Shown here piece after piece: positions 36,595-47,556 of a stretch of DNA of 64,000 nucleotides. Each line of letters starts with the position of its first letter. Position 1 is the stretch's first letter. The notes beneath the pieces were generated by a model. The model was not told the origin of the DNA. It saw only the letters and a program-made list of their open reading frames with translations, and did no database searches. The stretch lies in assembly GCF_029227915.1 (NCBI RefSeq), contig NC_079886.1:1860001-1924000 (forward strand), given 5' to 3'. A program made the translations under genes and the position numbers. This DNA is from Hydractinia symbiolongicarpus (lineage: Eukaryota; Cnidaria; Hydrozoa; Anthoathecata; Hydractiniidae).

Positions 36595-37816
36595 AGTGGT
36601 GAAAAAATAATTTAAAAAATCGTTCGTGAGATGAGTTTACTCCCTGGGTACTTTCTTTGTATACTTTTGACTATACGGGCCAAGTCCGGGATTTACGGGA
36701 AATCGCGGGTTTTCGTTTGCCGGCGATTAAACTTCTTTTAATCAGCGTCTCATCAAAAATGAAAACATTTTTGAAAACTACAAGTGGCATGCGCTTTAGT
36801 GGTGAAAAAATGATTTAAAAAATCGTTCGGGAAATGAGTTTACTCCCTGGGTACTCTCTTTGTATACTTTTGATTATACGGGTCGTGTCCGGGATTTACG
36901 GGAAATCGCGGGTTTTCGTTTTTGCCGGCGATTAAACTTGTTTTATTTAGCGTCTCATCAAAAATGAAAACATTGTTGAAAACTACAAGTCTCATGCGAT
37001 TTAGTGGTGAAATAATAATTTAAAAAATCGTTCAGGAAATGAGTTTACTCCTTGAGTACTCTCTTTGTATACTCTTGACTATACGGGTCGTGTCCGGGAT
37101 TTACGGGAAATCGCGGGTTTTCGTTTTTGCCGGCGATTAAACTTGTTTTATTTAGCGTCTCATCAAAAATGAAAACATTGTTGAAAACTACAAGTCTCAT
37201 GCGTTTTAGTGGTGAAAAAATAATTTAAAAAATCATTCGGGAAATCAGTTTACTCCCTGGGTACTTTTTTTGTATACTTTTGACTATACGGGCCGAGTAC
37301 GGGATTTACGGGAAAGCGCGGGTTTTCGTTTGCCGGCGATTAAACTTCATTTATTCAGCGTTTCATCAAAAATGAAAACATTTTTAAAAACTACAAGTGT
37401 CATGCGTTTTAGTGGTGAAAAAATGATTTAAAAAATCGTTCGGGAAATGAGTTTACTCCCTGGGTACTTTCTTTATATATTTTTGACTATACGGACCGAG
37501 TACCAGATTTACGGGAAATCGCGGGTTTTCGTTTGCCGGCGATTAAACTTCTTTTATTCAGCGTCTTATCAAAAATGAAAACATTTTTGAAAACTACAAG
37601 TCTCATGCGTTTTAGTGGTGAAAAAATAATTTAAAAAATCGTTTGGGAAATGAGTTTACTCCCTGGGTACTTTCTTTGTATACTTTTGACCATACGGGCC
37701 GAGTCCGGGATTTACGGGAAATCGCGGGATTTTGTTTGCCGGCGATTAAACTTCTTTTATTCAGCGTCTCATCAAAAATGAAAATATTTTTGAAAACTAC
37801 AAGTCTCATGCGTTTA
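36595..37816 (+). repeat. Satellite tract with 2-bp insertion monomers
   Basis: Two adjacent units carry tcgtttttgccgg (36921 and about 37129), a 2-bp expansion of a T-run seen nowhere else, so one was copied from the other. A C-type unit (37201-37330) follows without a B unit before it. Confidence 0.65.
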
Positions 37817-38830
37817 AGTGGTGAAAAAATAATTTAAAAAATCGTTCAGGAAATGAGTTTACTCCCTGGCTACTTTCTTTGTATACTTTTGACTATACGG
37901 GCCAAGCCCGGGATTTACAGGAAATCGCGGGTTTTCGTTTGCCGGCGATTAAACTTCTTTTATTCAGCGTCTCATCAAAAATGAAAACATTTTGAAAAAC
38001 TACAAGTCTCATGCGTTTTAGTGGTGAAAAAATAATTTAAAAAATCATTCGGGAAATCAGTTTACTCCCTGGGTACTTTTTTTGTGTACTTTTGACTATA
38101 CGGGCCGAGTGCGGGATTTACGGGAAATCGCGGGTTTTCGTTTGCCGGCGATTAAACTTCTTTTATTCAGCGTCTCATCAAAAATGAAAACATTTTTAAA
38201 AACTACAAGTCTCATGCGTTTTAGTGGTGAAAAATAATTTAAAAAATCGTTCGGGAAATGAGTTTACTCCCTGGGCACTTTCTTTGTATACTTTTGACTA
38301 TATGGGCCGAGTACGGGATTTACGTGAAATCGCGGGTTTTCGTTTGCCGCCGATTAAACTTCTTTTATTCAGCGTCTCATCAAAAATCAAAATATTTTTG
38401 AAAACTACAAGTCCCATGCGTTTTAGTGGTGAAAAAATAATTTAAAAAATCGATCGGGAAATGAATTTACTCCCTGGGTACTTTCTTTGCATACTTTTGA
38501 CTATACGGGCCGAGTGCGGGATTTACGGGAAATCGCGGGTTTTACTTTGCCGGCGATTAAACTTCTTTTATTTAGCGTCTTATCAAAAATGAGAACATTT
38601 TTGAAAACTACAAATCTCATGCGTTTTAGTGGTGAAAAAATATTTTAAAAAATCGTTCAGGAAATGAGTTTACTCCTTGAGTACTTTCTTTGTATACTCT
38701 TGACTATACGGGCCGAGTACCGGATTTACGGGAAATTGCGGGTTTTCGTTTGCCGGCGATTAAACTTCTTTTATTCAGCGTCTTATCAAAAATGAAAACG
38801 TTTTTGAAAACTACAAGTCTCATGCGTTTA
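37817..38830 (+). repeat. 5-monomer HOR B'-C-X-Y-eta, copy 1 (1,014 bp)
   Basis: The order is: chimeric B' (gccaagcccggg), C (tttttttgtgtac), X (tatgggccgag, gaaaaataattt with one A less), Y (gatcgggaaatgaa, gagaacat, aaatctc) and eta (ctccttgagtac, tactcttgac). Eta is followed directly by the next B'. A similar series precedes B unit 34159. Confidence 0.8.
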
Positions 38831-39642
38831 AGTGGTGAAAAAATAATTTAAAAAATCGTTCAGGAAATGAGTTTACTCCCTGGCTACTTTCTTTGTATAC
38901 TTTTGACTATACGGGCCAAGCCCGGGATTTACAGGAAATCGCGGGTTTTCGTTTGCCGGCGATTAAACTTCTTTTATTCAGCGTCACATCAAAAATGAAA
39001 ACATTTTGAAAAACTACAAGTCTCATGCGTTTTAGTGGTGAAAAAATAATTTAAAAAATCATTCGGGAAATCAGTTTACTCCCTGGGTACTTTTTTTGTG
39101 TACTTTTGACTATACGGGCCGAGTGCGGGATTTACGGGAAATCGCGGGTTTTCGTTTTGCCGGCGATTAAACTTCTTTTATTCAGCGTCTCATCAAAAAT
39201 GAAAACATTTTTGAAAACTACAAGTCTCATGCGTTTTAGTGGTGAAAAATAATTTAAAAAATCGTTCGGGAAATGAGTTTACTCCCTGGGTACTTTCTTT
39301 GTATACTTTTGACTATATGGGCCGAGTACGGGATTTACGTGAAATCGCGGGTTTTCGTTTGCCGCCGATTAAACTTCTTTTATTCAGCGTCTCATCAAAA
39401 ATCAAAATATTTTTGAAAACTACAAGTCCCATGCGTTTTAGTGGTGAAAAAATATTTTAAAAAATCGTTCAGGAAATGAGTTTACTCCTTGAGTACTTTC
39501 TTTGTATACTCTTGACTATACGAGCCGAGTACCGGATTTACGGGAAATCGCGGGTTTTCGTTTGCCGGCGATTAAACTTCTTTTATTCAGCGTCTTATCA
39601 AAAATGAAAACGTTTTTGAAAACTACAAGTCTCATGCGTTTT
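38831..39642 (+). repeat. Same HOR, copy 2, lacking the Y monomer (812 bp)
   Basis: B', C, X and eta are present with the same private variants (ccctggctac, tttttttgtgtac, tgccgccgatt, aaaaatcaaaat), but X passes straight into eta (gaaaaaatatttt). One whole monomer is missing. Confidence 0.8.
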
Positions 39643-39844
39643 AGTGGTGAAAAAATAATTTAAAAAATCGTTCGGGAAATGAATTTACTCCCTGGGTACT
39701 TTATTTTTATACTTTTGACTCTGCGGGCCGAGTCCGGGATTTACGGGAAATCGCGGGTTTTCGTTTGCCGGCGATTAAACTCCTTTTATTTAGCGTCTCA
39801 TCAAAAATAAAAACATTTTTGAAAACTAAAGTCTCATGCGTTTT

Positions 39845-40249
39845 AGTGGTGAAAAAATAATTTAAAAAATCGTTCGGGAAGTGAATTTACTCGCAGGGTA
39901 CTTTCTTTGTATACTTTTGACTATACGGGCCGAGTCCGTGATTTACGGGAAATCGCGGGTTTTCGTTTGCCGGCGATTAAACTTCTTTTATTTAGCGTCT
40001 CATCAAAAATGAAAACATTTTTGAAAACTACAAGTCTCATGCGTTTTAGTGGTGAAAAAATAATTTAAAAAGTCGTTCGGGAAATGAATTTACTCCCTGG
40101 GTACTTTCTTTGTATACTTTTGACTCTGCGGGCCGAGTCCGGGATTTACGGGAAATCGCGGGTTTTCGTTTGCCGGCGATTAAACTTCTTTAAGTTAGCG
40201 TTTCATCAAAAATGAAAACATTTTTGAAAACTAAAGTCTCATGCGTTTT
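39845..40249 (+). repeat. 2-monomer duplication, copy 1 (405 bp)
   Basis: A unit with gggaagtgaatttactcgcaggg and gagtccgtgattt is followed by alpha. Each pair is preceded by the 1-bp deletion gaaaactaaagtc (39821 and 40226, 405 bp apart), which marks the shared origin. Confidence 0.75.
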
Positions 40250-40655
40250 AGTGGTGAAAAAATAATTTAAAAAATCGTTCGGGAAGTGAATTTACTCGCA
40301 GGGTACTTTCTTTGTATACTTTTGACTATACGGGCCGAGTCCGTGATTTACGGGAAATCGCGGGTTTTCGTTTGCCGGCGATTAAACTTCTTTTATTTAG
40401 CGTCTCATCAAAAATGAAAACATTTTTGAAAACTACAAGTCTCATGCGTTTTAGTGGTGAAAAAATAATTTAAAAAGTCGCTCGGGAAATGAATTTACTC
40501 CCTGGGTACTTTCTTTGTATACTTTTGACTCTGCGGGCCGAGTCCGGGATTTACGGGAAATCGCGGGTTTTCGTTTGCCGGCGATTAAACTTCTTTAAGT
40601 TAGCGTTTCATCAAAAATGAAAACATTTTTTAAAACTACAAGTCTCATGCATTTT
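40250..40655 (+). repeat. 2-monomer duplication, copy 2
   Basis: Repeats the tcgcaggg and alpha pair. Its alpha unit is also the first member of the third 812-bp HOR copy. Confidence 0.75.
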
Positions 40656-41264
40656 AGTGGTGAAAAAATAATTTAAAAAATCGTTCGGGAAATGAGTTTA
40701 CTCCCTGGGTACTTTCTTTATACACATTCGACTATACGGGCCGAGTACGGGATTTACGGGAAATCGCAGGTTTTCGTTTGCCGGCGATTAACCTTCTTTT
40801 ATTCAGCGTCTCATCAAAAGTGAAAACATTTTTGAAAACTACAAGTCTCATGCGTTTTAGTGGTGAAAAAATAATTTAAAAAATCGTTCAAGAAATGGGT
40901 TTACTCCCTGGGTACTTTCTTTGTATACTTTTGACTATGCAGGCCGAGTACGGGATTTATGGGAAATCGCGTGTTTTCGTTTGCCGGCAATTAAACTTCT
41001 TTTATTTAACGTCTCATCAAAAATAAAAACATTTTTGAAAACTACAAGTCTCATGCGTTTTAGTGGTGAAAAAATAATTTAAAAAATCGTTCGGGAAATG
41101 AGTTTACTCCCTGAGTACTTTCTTTGTATACTTTTGACTATACGGGCCGAGTACCGGATTTACGGGAAATCGCGGGTTTTCGTTTGCCGGCGATTAAACT
41201 TCTTTTATTCAGCGTCTTATCAAAAATGAAAACATTTTTGAAAACTACAAGTCTCATGAGTTTT
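40453..41264 (+). repeat. 812-bp HOR alpha-beta-gamma-delta, copy 3
   Basis: Matches copy 2 at an offset of 4,670 bp (23 monomers plus 1): ctttaagt at 35923/40593 and catgag at 36586/41256. The following 36.6-37.1 kb and 41.3-42.0 kb stretches are also related, the second with an extra iota-like unit. Confidence 0.85.
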
Positions 41265-42076
41265 AGTGGTGAAAAAATAATTTAAAAAATCGTTCGGGAA
41301 ATGAGTTTACTCCCTGGGTACTTTCTTTGTATAATTTTGATTATACGGGCCGAGTCCGGGATTTAGGGAAAATCGCGGGTTTTTGTTTGCCGGCGAATAA
41401 ACTTCATTTATTTAGCGTCTTATCAAAAATGAAAACATTTTTAAAAACTACAAGTCTCATGCGTTTTACTGGTGAAAAAATAATTTAAAAAATCGTTCGG
41501 GAGATGAGTTTACTCCCTGGGTACTTTCTTTGTATACTTTTGACTATACGGGCCGAGTCCGGGATTTACGGGAAATCGCGGGTTTTCGTTTGCCGGCGAT
41601 TAAACTTCTTTTAATCAGCGTCTCATCAAAAATGAAAACATTTTTGAAAACTACAAGTGTCATGCGTTTTAGTGGTGAAAAAATGATTTAAAAAATCGTT
41701 CGGAAAATGAGTTTACTCCCTGGGTACTCTCTTTGTATACTTTTGATTATACGGGTCGTGTCCGGGATTTACGGGAAATCGCGGGTTTTCGTTTGCCGGC
41801 GATTAAACTTGTTTTATTTAGCGTCTCATCAAAAATAAAAACATTGTTGAAAACTACAAGTCTCATGCGTTTTAGTGGTGAAATAATAATTTAAAAAATC
41901 GTTAAGGAAATGAGTTTACTCCTTGAGTACTCTCTTTGTATACTCTTGACTATACGGGCCGAGTACCGGATTTACGGGAAATCGCGGGTTTTCGTTTGCC
42001 GGCGATTAAACTTCTTTTATTCAGCGTCTTATCAAAAATGAAAACATTTTTGAAAACTACAAGTCTCATGCGTTTT

Positions 42077-42279
42077 AGTGGTGAAAAAATAATTTGAAAA
42101 ATCGTTCTGAAAATGAGTTTACCCACAAGGTACTTTCTTTGTATACATTCGACTATAGGGGCCAAGCCCGGGATTTACAGGAAATCGCGGGTTTTCGTTT
42201 GCCGGCGATTAAACTTCTTTTATTCAGCGCCTCATCAAAAATGAAAATATTTTTGAAAACTACAAGTCTCATCCGTTTT
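42077..42279 (+). repeat. B-type monomer 10
   Basis: Preceded by eta (ctccttgagtac) and followed by C, alpha and beta. The alpha unit carries a 1-bp insertion (gtccggcgtattacggg, about 42571). Confidence 0.9.
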
Positions 42280-42888
42280 AGTGGTGAAAAAATAATTTAA
42301 AAAATCATTCGGGAAATGAGTTTACTCCCTGGGTACTTTTTTGTATACTTTTGACTATACGGGCCGAGTACGGTATTTACGGGAAAGCGCGGGTTTTCGT
42401 TTGCCGGCGATTAAACTTCATTTATTCAGCGTCTCATCAAAAATGAAAATATTTTTGAAAACTACAAGTCTCATGCGTTTTAGTGGTGAAAAAATAATTT
42501 AAAAAATCGTTCGGGAAATGAATTTACTCCCTGGGTACTTTCTTTGTATACTTTTGACTCTGCGGGCCGAGTCCGGCGTATTACGGGAAATCGCGTGTTT
42601 TCGTTTGCCGGCGATTAAACTTCTTTTATTCAGCGTCTCATCAAAAGTGAAAACATTTTTGAAAACTACAAGTGTCATGCGTTTTAGTGGTGAAAAAATA
42701 ATTTAAAAAATCGTTCGGGAAATGAGTTTACTCCCTGGGTACTTTCTTTATACACATTCGACTATACGGGCCGAGTACGGGATTTACGGGAAATCGCAGG
42801 TTTTCGTTTGCCGGCGATTAAACTTCTTTTATTCAGCGTCTCATCAAAAGTGAAAACATTTTTGAAAACTACAAGTCTCATGCATTTT

Positions 42889-43700
42889 AGTGGTGAAAAA
42901 ATAATTTAAAAAGTCGTTCGGGAAATGAATTTACTCCCTGGGTACTTTCTTTGTATACTTTTGACTCTTTGGGCCGAGTCCGGGATTTACGGGAAATTGC
43001 GGGTTTTCGTTTGCCGGCGATTAAACTTCTTTAATTAAGCGTTTCATCAAAAATAAAAACATTTTTTAAAACTACAAGTCTCATGCGTTTTAGTGGTGAA
43101 AAAATAATTTAAAAAATCGTTCGGGAAATGACTTTACTCCTTGGGTACTTTCTTTATACACATTCGACTATACGGGCCGAGTACGGGATTTACGGGAAAT
43201 CGCAGGTTTTCATTTGCCGGCGATTAAACTTCTTTTATTCAGCGTCTCATCAAAAGTGAAAACATTTTTGAAAACTACAAGTCTCATGCGTTTTAGTGGT
43301 GAAAAAATAATTTAAAAAATCGTTCGGGAAATGGGTTTACTCCCTGGGTACTTTCTTTGTATACTTTTGACTATACAGGCCGAGTACGGGATTTATGGGA
43401 AATCGCGTGTTTTCGTTTGCCGGCGATTAAACTTCTTTTATTTAGCGTCTCATCAAAAATAAAAACATTTTTGAAAACTACAAGTCTCATGCGTTTTAGT
43501 GGTGAAAAAATAATTTAAAAAATCGTTCGGGAAATGAGTTTACTCCCTGAGTACTTTCTTTGTATACTTTTGACTATACGGGCCGAGTACCGGATTTACG
43601 GGAAATCGCGGGTTTTCGTTTGCCGGCGATTAAACTTCTTTTATTCAGCGTCTTATCAAAAATGAAAACATTTTTGAAAACTACAAGTCTCATGAGTTTT
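42889..43700 (+). repeat. 812-bp HOR alpha-beta-gamma-delta, copy 4
   Basis: The order is conserved. Alpha has gactctttgggcc in place of gactctgcgggcc, and ctttaattaagcg. Delta ends in catgag and is followed by the first theta unit (gttagggaaatgag). Confidence 0.85.
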
Positions 43701-43858
43701 AGTGGTGAAAAAATAATTTAAAAAATCGTTAGGGAAATGAGTTTACTCCCTGGGTACTTCCTTTGTATAGTTTTGACCATACGGGCCGAGTCCGGGATTT
43801 ACGGGAAATCGCGGGTTTTCGTTTGCCGGCGATTAAACTTCTTTTATTTAGCGTTTCA

Positions 43859-43880
43859 TCAAAAATGAAAACATTTTTGA
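43859..43880. other. Dyad in the monomer: 9-bp stem, 4-base loop
   Basis: Unit positions 159-180 read TCAAAAATG, then AAAA, then CATTTTTGA. The two arms are exact reverse complements. The dyad is present in a large share of monomers. It is weakened by common variants: aaaagtgaaaac (beta, gamma), aaaaataaaaac (gamma), aatatttttg (B, C, X) and tttttaaaaac (iota, lambda). It could extrude as a hairpin or simply be a bent A/T-tract segment. It is not followed by a T-run in a gene context, so I do not call it a terminator. Confidence 0.7.
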
Positions 43881-43967
43881 AAACTACAAGTGTCATGCGT
43901 TTTAGTGGTGAAAAAATAATTTAAAAAATCGTTCGGGAAATGAGTTTACTCCCTGGGTACTTTCTTT

Positions 43968-43985
43968 GTATACTTTTGACTATAC
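43968..43985. other. GTATA/TATAC inverted repeat
   Basis: GTATA at 43968-43972 and TATAC at 43981-43985 are reverse complements separated by 8 bases, and the left arm overlaps the palindrome GTATAC. Iota-type (gtataatttt), theta-type (gtatagtttt) and beta-type (tttatacacattcg) monomers alter the left arm, so it is a subtype-variable element. Confidence 0.45.
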
Positions 43986-44018
43986 GGGCCGAGTCCGGGA
44001 TTTACGGGAAATCGCGGG
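43986..44018 (+). other. Four phased GGG triplets in the monomer (possible G-quadruplex or nucleosome-phasing block)
   Basis: GGG runs start at 43986, 43997, 44006 and 44016, spacings 11, 9 and 10 bp. The intervening loops are 8, 6 and 7 nt, and short A/T runs (ATTT, AAAT, TTTT) sit between or after the G runs. The arrangement recurs in most monomers, once per 203 bp. Delta-type units lose the second run (accgga), and iota-type units change the third (tttagggg or tttaggga). Four G3 runs fit a relaxed G-quadruplex pattern with long loops. Alternation of G and A/T every helical turn also fits a rotational nucleosome signal. Neither is proved. Confidence 0.55.
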
Positions 44019-44037
44019 TTTTCGTTTGCCGGCGATT
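43999..44037. other. Two mutually exclusive hairpins in the conserved core
   Basis: GATTT (43999-44003) pairs with AAATC (44009-44013) around the loop ACGGG. AATCGC (44010-44015) pairs with GCGATT (44032-44037) around a 16-base loop. The two share AATC, so only one can form at a time. Most monomers keep both sets of arms. C-type units (gaaagcgc) break both. Ala-type single changes such as gcgtgttt or gcaggttt leave the first intact. Confidence 0.5.
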
Positions 44038-45120
44038 AAACTTCTTTTATTTAGCGTTTCATCAAAAATGAAAACATTTTTAAAAACTACAAGTCTCATG
44101 CGTTTTAGTGGTGAAAAAATAATTTAAAAAATCGTTCGGGAAATGAGTTTTCTCCCTGGCTACTCTCTTTGTATACTTTGATTATATGGGTCGTGTCCGG
44201 GATTTACGGGAAATCGCAGGTTTTCGTTTGCCGGCGATTAAATTTGTTTTATTTAGTGTCTCATCAAAAATGAAAATATTGTTGAAAACTACAAGTCTCA
44301 TGCGTTTTAGTGGTGAAAAAATAATTTAAAATATCGTTCGGGAAATGAGTTTACTCCCTGAGTACTTTCTTTGTATACTTTTGACTATACGGGCCGAGTA
44401 CCGGATTTACAGGAAATCGCGGGTTTTCGTTTGCCGGCGATTAAACTTCTTTTATTCAGCGTCTTATCAAAAATGAAAACATTTTTGAAAACTACAAGTC
44501 TCATGAGTTTTAGTGGTGAAAAAATAATTTAAAAAATCGTTAGGGAAATGAGTTTACTCCCTGGGTACTTCCTTTGTATAGTTTTGACCATACGGGCCGA
44601 GTCCGGGATTTACGGGAAATCGCGGGTTTTCGTTTGCCGGCGATTAAACTTCTTTTATTTAGCGTTTCATCAAAAATGAAAACATTTTTGAAAACTACAA
44701 GTGTCATGCGTTTTAGTGGTGAAAAAATAATTTAAAAAATCGTTCGGGAAATGAGTTTACTCCCTGGGTACTTTCTTTGTATAATTTTGATTATACGGGC
44801 TGAGTCCGGGATTTAGGGAAAATCGCGGGTTTTTGTTTGCCGGCGAATAAACTTCATTTATTTAGCGTCTTATCAAAAATAAAAACATTTTTAAAAACTA
44901 CAAGTCTCATGCGTTTTACTGGTGAAAAAATAATTTAAAAAATCGTTCGGGAAAGGAGTTTACTCCCTGGGTACTTTCTTTGTATACTTTTGACTATACG
45001 GGCCGAGTCCGGGATTTACGGGAAATCGCGGGTTTTCGTTTGCCGGCGATTAAACTTCTTTTAATCAGCGTCTTATCAAAAATGAAAACATTGTTGAAAA
45101 CTACAAGTCTCATGCGTTTT

Positions 45121-46135
45121 AGTGGTGAAATAATAATTTAAAAAATCGTTCGGAAAATGAGTTTACTCCCTGGGTACTTTCTTTGTATACTTTTGACCAT
45201 ACGGGCCGAGTCCGGGATTTACGGGAAATCGCGGGTTTTCGTTTGCCGGCGATTAAACTTCTTTTATTTAGCGTTTCAGCAAAAATGAAAACATTGTTGA
45301 AAACTACAAGTCTCATGCGTTTTAGTGGTGAAATAATGATTTAAAAAATCGTTCGGAAAATGAGTTTACTCCCTGGGTACTTTCTTTGTATACTTTTGAC
45401 CATAAGGGCCGAGTCCGGGATTTACGGGATATCGCGGGTTTTCGTTTGCCGGCGATTAAACTTCTTTTATTTAGCGTTTCATCAAAAATGAAAACATTTT
45501 TAAAAACTACAAGTCTCATGCGTTTTAGTGGTGAAAAAATAATTTAAAAAATCGTTCGGGAAATGAGTTTTCTCCCTGGGTACTCTCTTTGTATACTTTT
45601 GATTATACGGGTCGTGTCCGGGATTTACGGGAAATCGCAGGTTTTCGTTTGCCGGCGATTAAATTTGTTTTATTTAGTGTCTCATCAAAAATGAAAATAT
45701 TGATGAAAACTACAAGTCTCATGCGTTTTAGTGGTGAAAAAATAATTTAAAATATCGTTCGGGAAATGAGTTTACTCCCTGAGTACTTTCTTTGTATACT
45801 TTTGACCATACGGGCCGAGTCCGGGATTTACGGGAAATCGCGGGTTTTCGTTTGCCGGCGATTAAACTTCTTTTATTTAGCGTTTTATCAAAAATGAAAA
45901 CATTTTTGAAAACTACAAGTGTCATGCGTTTTAGTGGTGAAAAAATAATTTAAAAAACCGTTCGGGAAATGAGTTTACTCCCTGGGTACTTTCTTTGTAT
46001 AATTTTGATTATACGGGCCGAGTCCGGGATTTAGGGAAAATCGCGGGTTTTCGTTTGCCGGCGATTAAACTTGTTTTATTTAGCGTCTCATCAAAAATGA
46101 AAACATTATTGAAAACTACAAGTCTCATGCGTTTT
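45121..46135 (+). repeat. 5-monomer repeat, copy 1 (1,015 bp)
   Basis: Begins with two gtggtgaaataat units (45121, 45324), then tttctccctggg/ggtcgtg, delta-like and iota units. The same pair of starting units occurs at 46136 and 47557. Confidence 0.7.
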
Positions 46136-47556
46136 AGTGGTGAAATAATAATTTAAAAAATCGTTCGGAAAATGAGTTTACTCCCTGGGTACTTTCTTTG
46201 TATACTTTTGACCATACGGGCCGAGTCCGGGATTTACGGGAAATCGCGGGATTTCGTTTGCCGGCGATTAAACTTCTTTTATTTAGCGTTTCATCAAAAA
46301 TGAAAACATTGTTGAAAACTACAAGTCTCATGCGTTTTAGTGGTGAAATAATAATTTAAAAAATCGTTCGAAAAATGAGTTTACTTCCTGGGTACTTTCT
46401 TTGTATACTTTTGACCATAAGGGCCGAGTCCGGGATTTACGGGAAATCGCGGGTTTTCGTTTGCCGGCGATTAAACTTCTTTTATTTAGCGTTTCATCAA
46501 AAATGAAAACATTTTTAAAAACTACAAGTCTCATGCGTTTTAGTGGTGAAAAAATAATTTAAAAAATCGTTCGGGAAATGAGTTTTCTCCCTGGGTACTC
46601 TCTTTGTATACTTTTGAATATACGGGTCGTGTCCGGGATTTACGGGAAATCGCAGGTTTTCGTTTGCCGGCGATTAAATTTGTTTTATTTAGTGTCTCAT
46701 CAAAAATGAAAATATTGTTGAAAACTACAAGTCTCATGCGTTTTAGTGGTGAAAAAATAATTTAAAATATCGTTCGGGAAATGAGTTTACTCCCTGAGTA
46801 CTTTCTTTGTATACTTTTGACTATACGAGCCGAGTACCGGATTTACGGGAAATCGCGGGTTTTCGTTTGCCGGCGATTAAACTTCTTTTATTCAGCGTCT
46901 TATCAAAAATGAAAACATTTTTGAAAACTTCAAGTCTCATGAGTTTTAGTGGTGAAAAAATAATTTAAAAAATCGTTAGGGAAATGAGTTTACTCCCTGG
47001 GTACTTCCTTTGTATAGTTTTGACCATACGGGCCGAGTCCGGGATTTACGGGAAATCGCGGGTTTTCGTTTGCCGGCGATTAAACTTCTTTTATTTAGCG
47101 TTTCATCAAAAATGAAAACATTTTTGAAAACTACAAGTGTCATGCGTTTTAGTGGTGAAAAAATAATTTAAAAAACCGTTCGGGAAATGAGTTTACTCCC
47201 TGGGTACTTTCTTTGTATAATTTTGATTATACGGGCCGAGTCCGGGATTTAGGGAAAATCGCGGGTTTTCGTTTGCCGGCGAATAAACTTCATTTATTTA
47301 GCGTCTCATCAAAAATGAAAACATTTTTAAAAACTACAAGTCTCATGCGTTTTACTGGTGAAAAAATAATTTAAAAAATCGTTCGGGAAATGAGTTTACT
47401 CCCTGGGTACTTTCTTTGTATACTTTTGACTATACGGGCCGAGTCCGGGATTTACGGGAAATCGCGGGTTTTCGTTTGCCGGCGATTAAACTTGTTTTAT
47501 TTAGCGTCTCATCAAAAATGAAAACATTGTTGAAAACTACAAGTCTCATGCGTTTT
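46136..47556 (+). repeat. Same repeat, copy 2, expanded to 7 monomers (1,421 bp)
   Basis: Shares cataagggccgag (third unit) and aaataat starts with copy 1, and contains a theta unit after delta (46939 catgag). The extra two monomers are theta and kappa. A third copy begins at 47557. Confidence 0.7.

Larger units (their letters stand above)
43904..44106 (+). repeat. Representative satellite monomer (203 bp)
   Basis: This unit is close to the consensus I built by eye and serves as the coordinate frame: position 1 is the A of AGTGGTG at 43904. In order it holds an A-rich start (A6, AATTT, A6 within positions 8-25), the segment ttcgggaaatgagttta, a GTATAC palindrome at 65-70, a G-rich phased block at 83-115, the conserved core around 101-139, and an A/T-tract dyad at 159-180. 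By hand count the consensus has 34 C, 42 G and 13 CpG. Confidence 0.9.
43701..45120 (+). repeat. Theta-iota-kappa-lambda type tract
   Basis: This is where the right-hand subtypes first appear in series: theta (gttaggg, cttcctttgtatag, gaccatac), iota (taattttgattatac, ttagggaaaatcg), kappa (ttttactggtg, ttaatcag) and lambda/mu (ggtcgtgtcc). The theta unit recurs at 43701 and about 44512, roughly 811 bp apart (one T deleted at gtatactttgatt, 44171). Confidence 0.7.

Noticed and set aside
43859-43890. Rho-independent terminator from the dyad followed by A/T
   Set aside because: The stem is A/T-rich, not G/C-rich, lies in every monomer and is not downstream of any gene.
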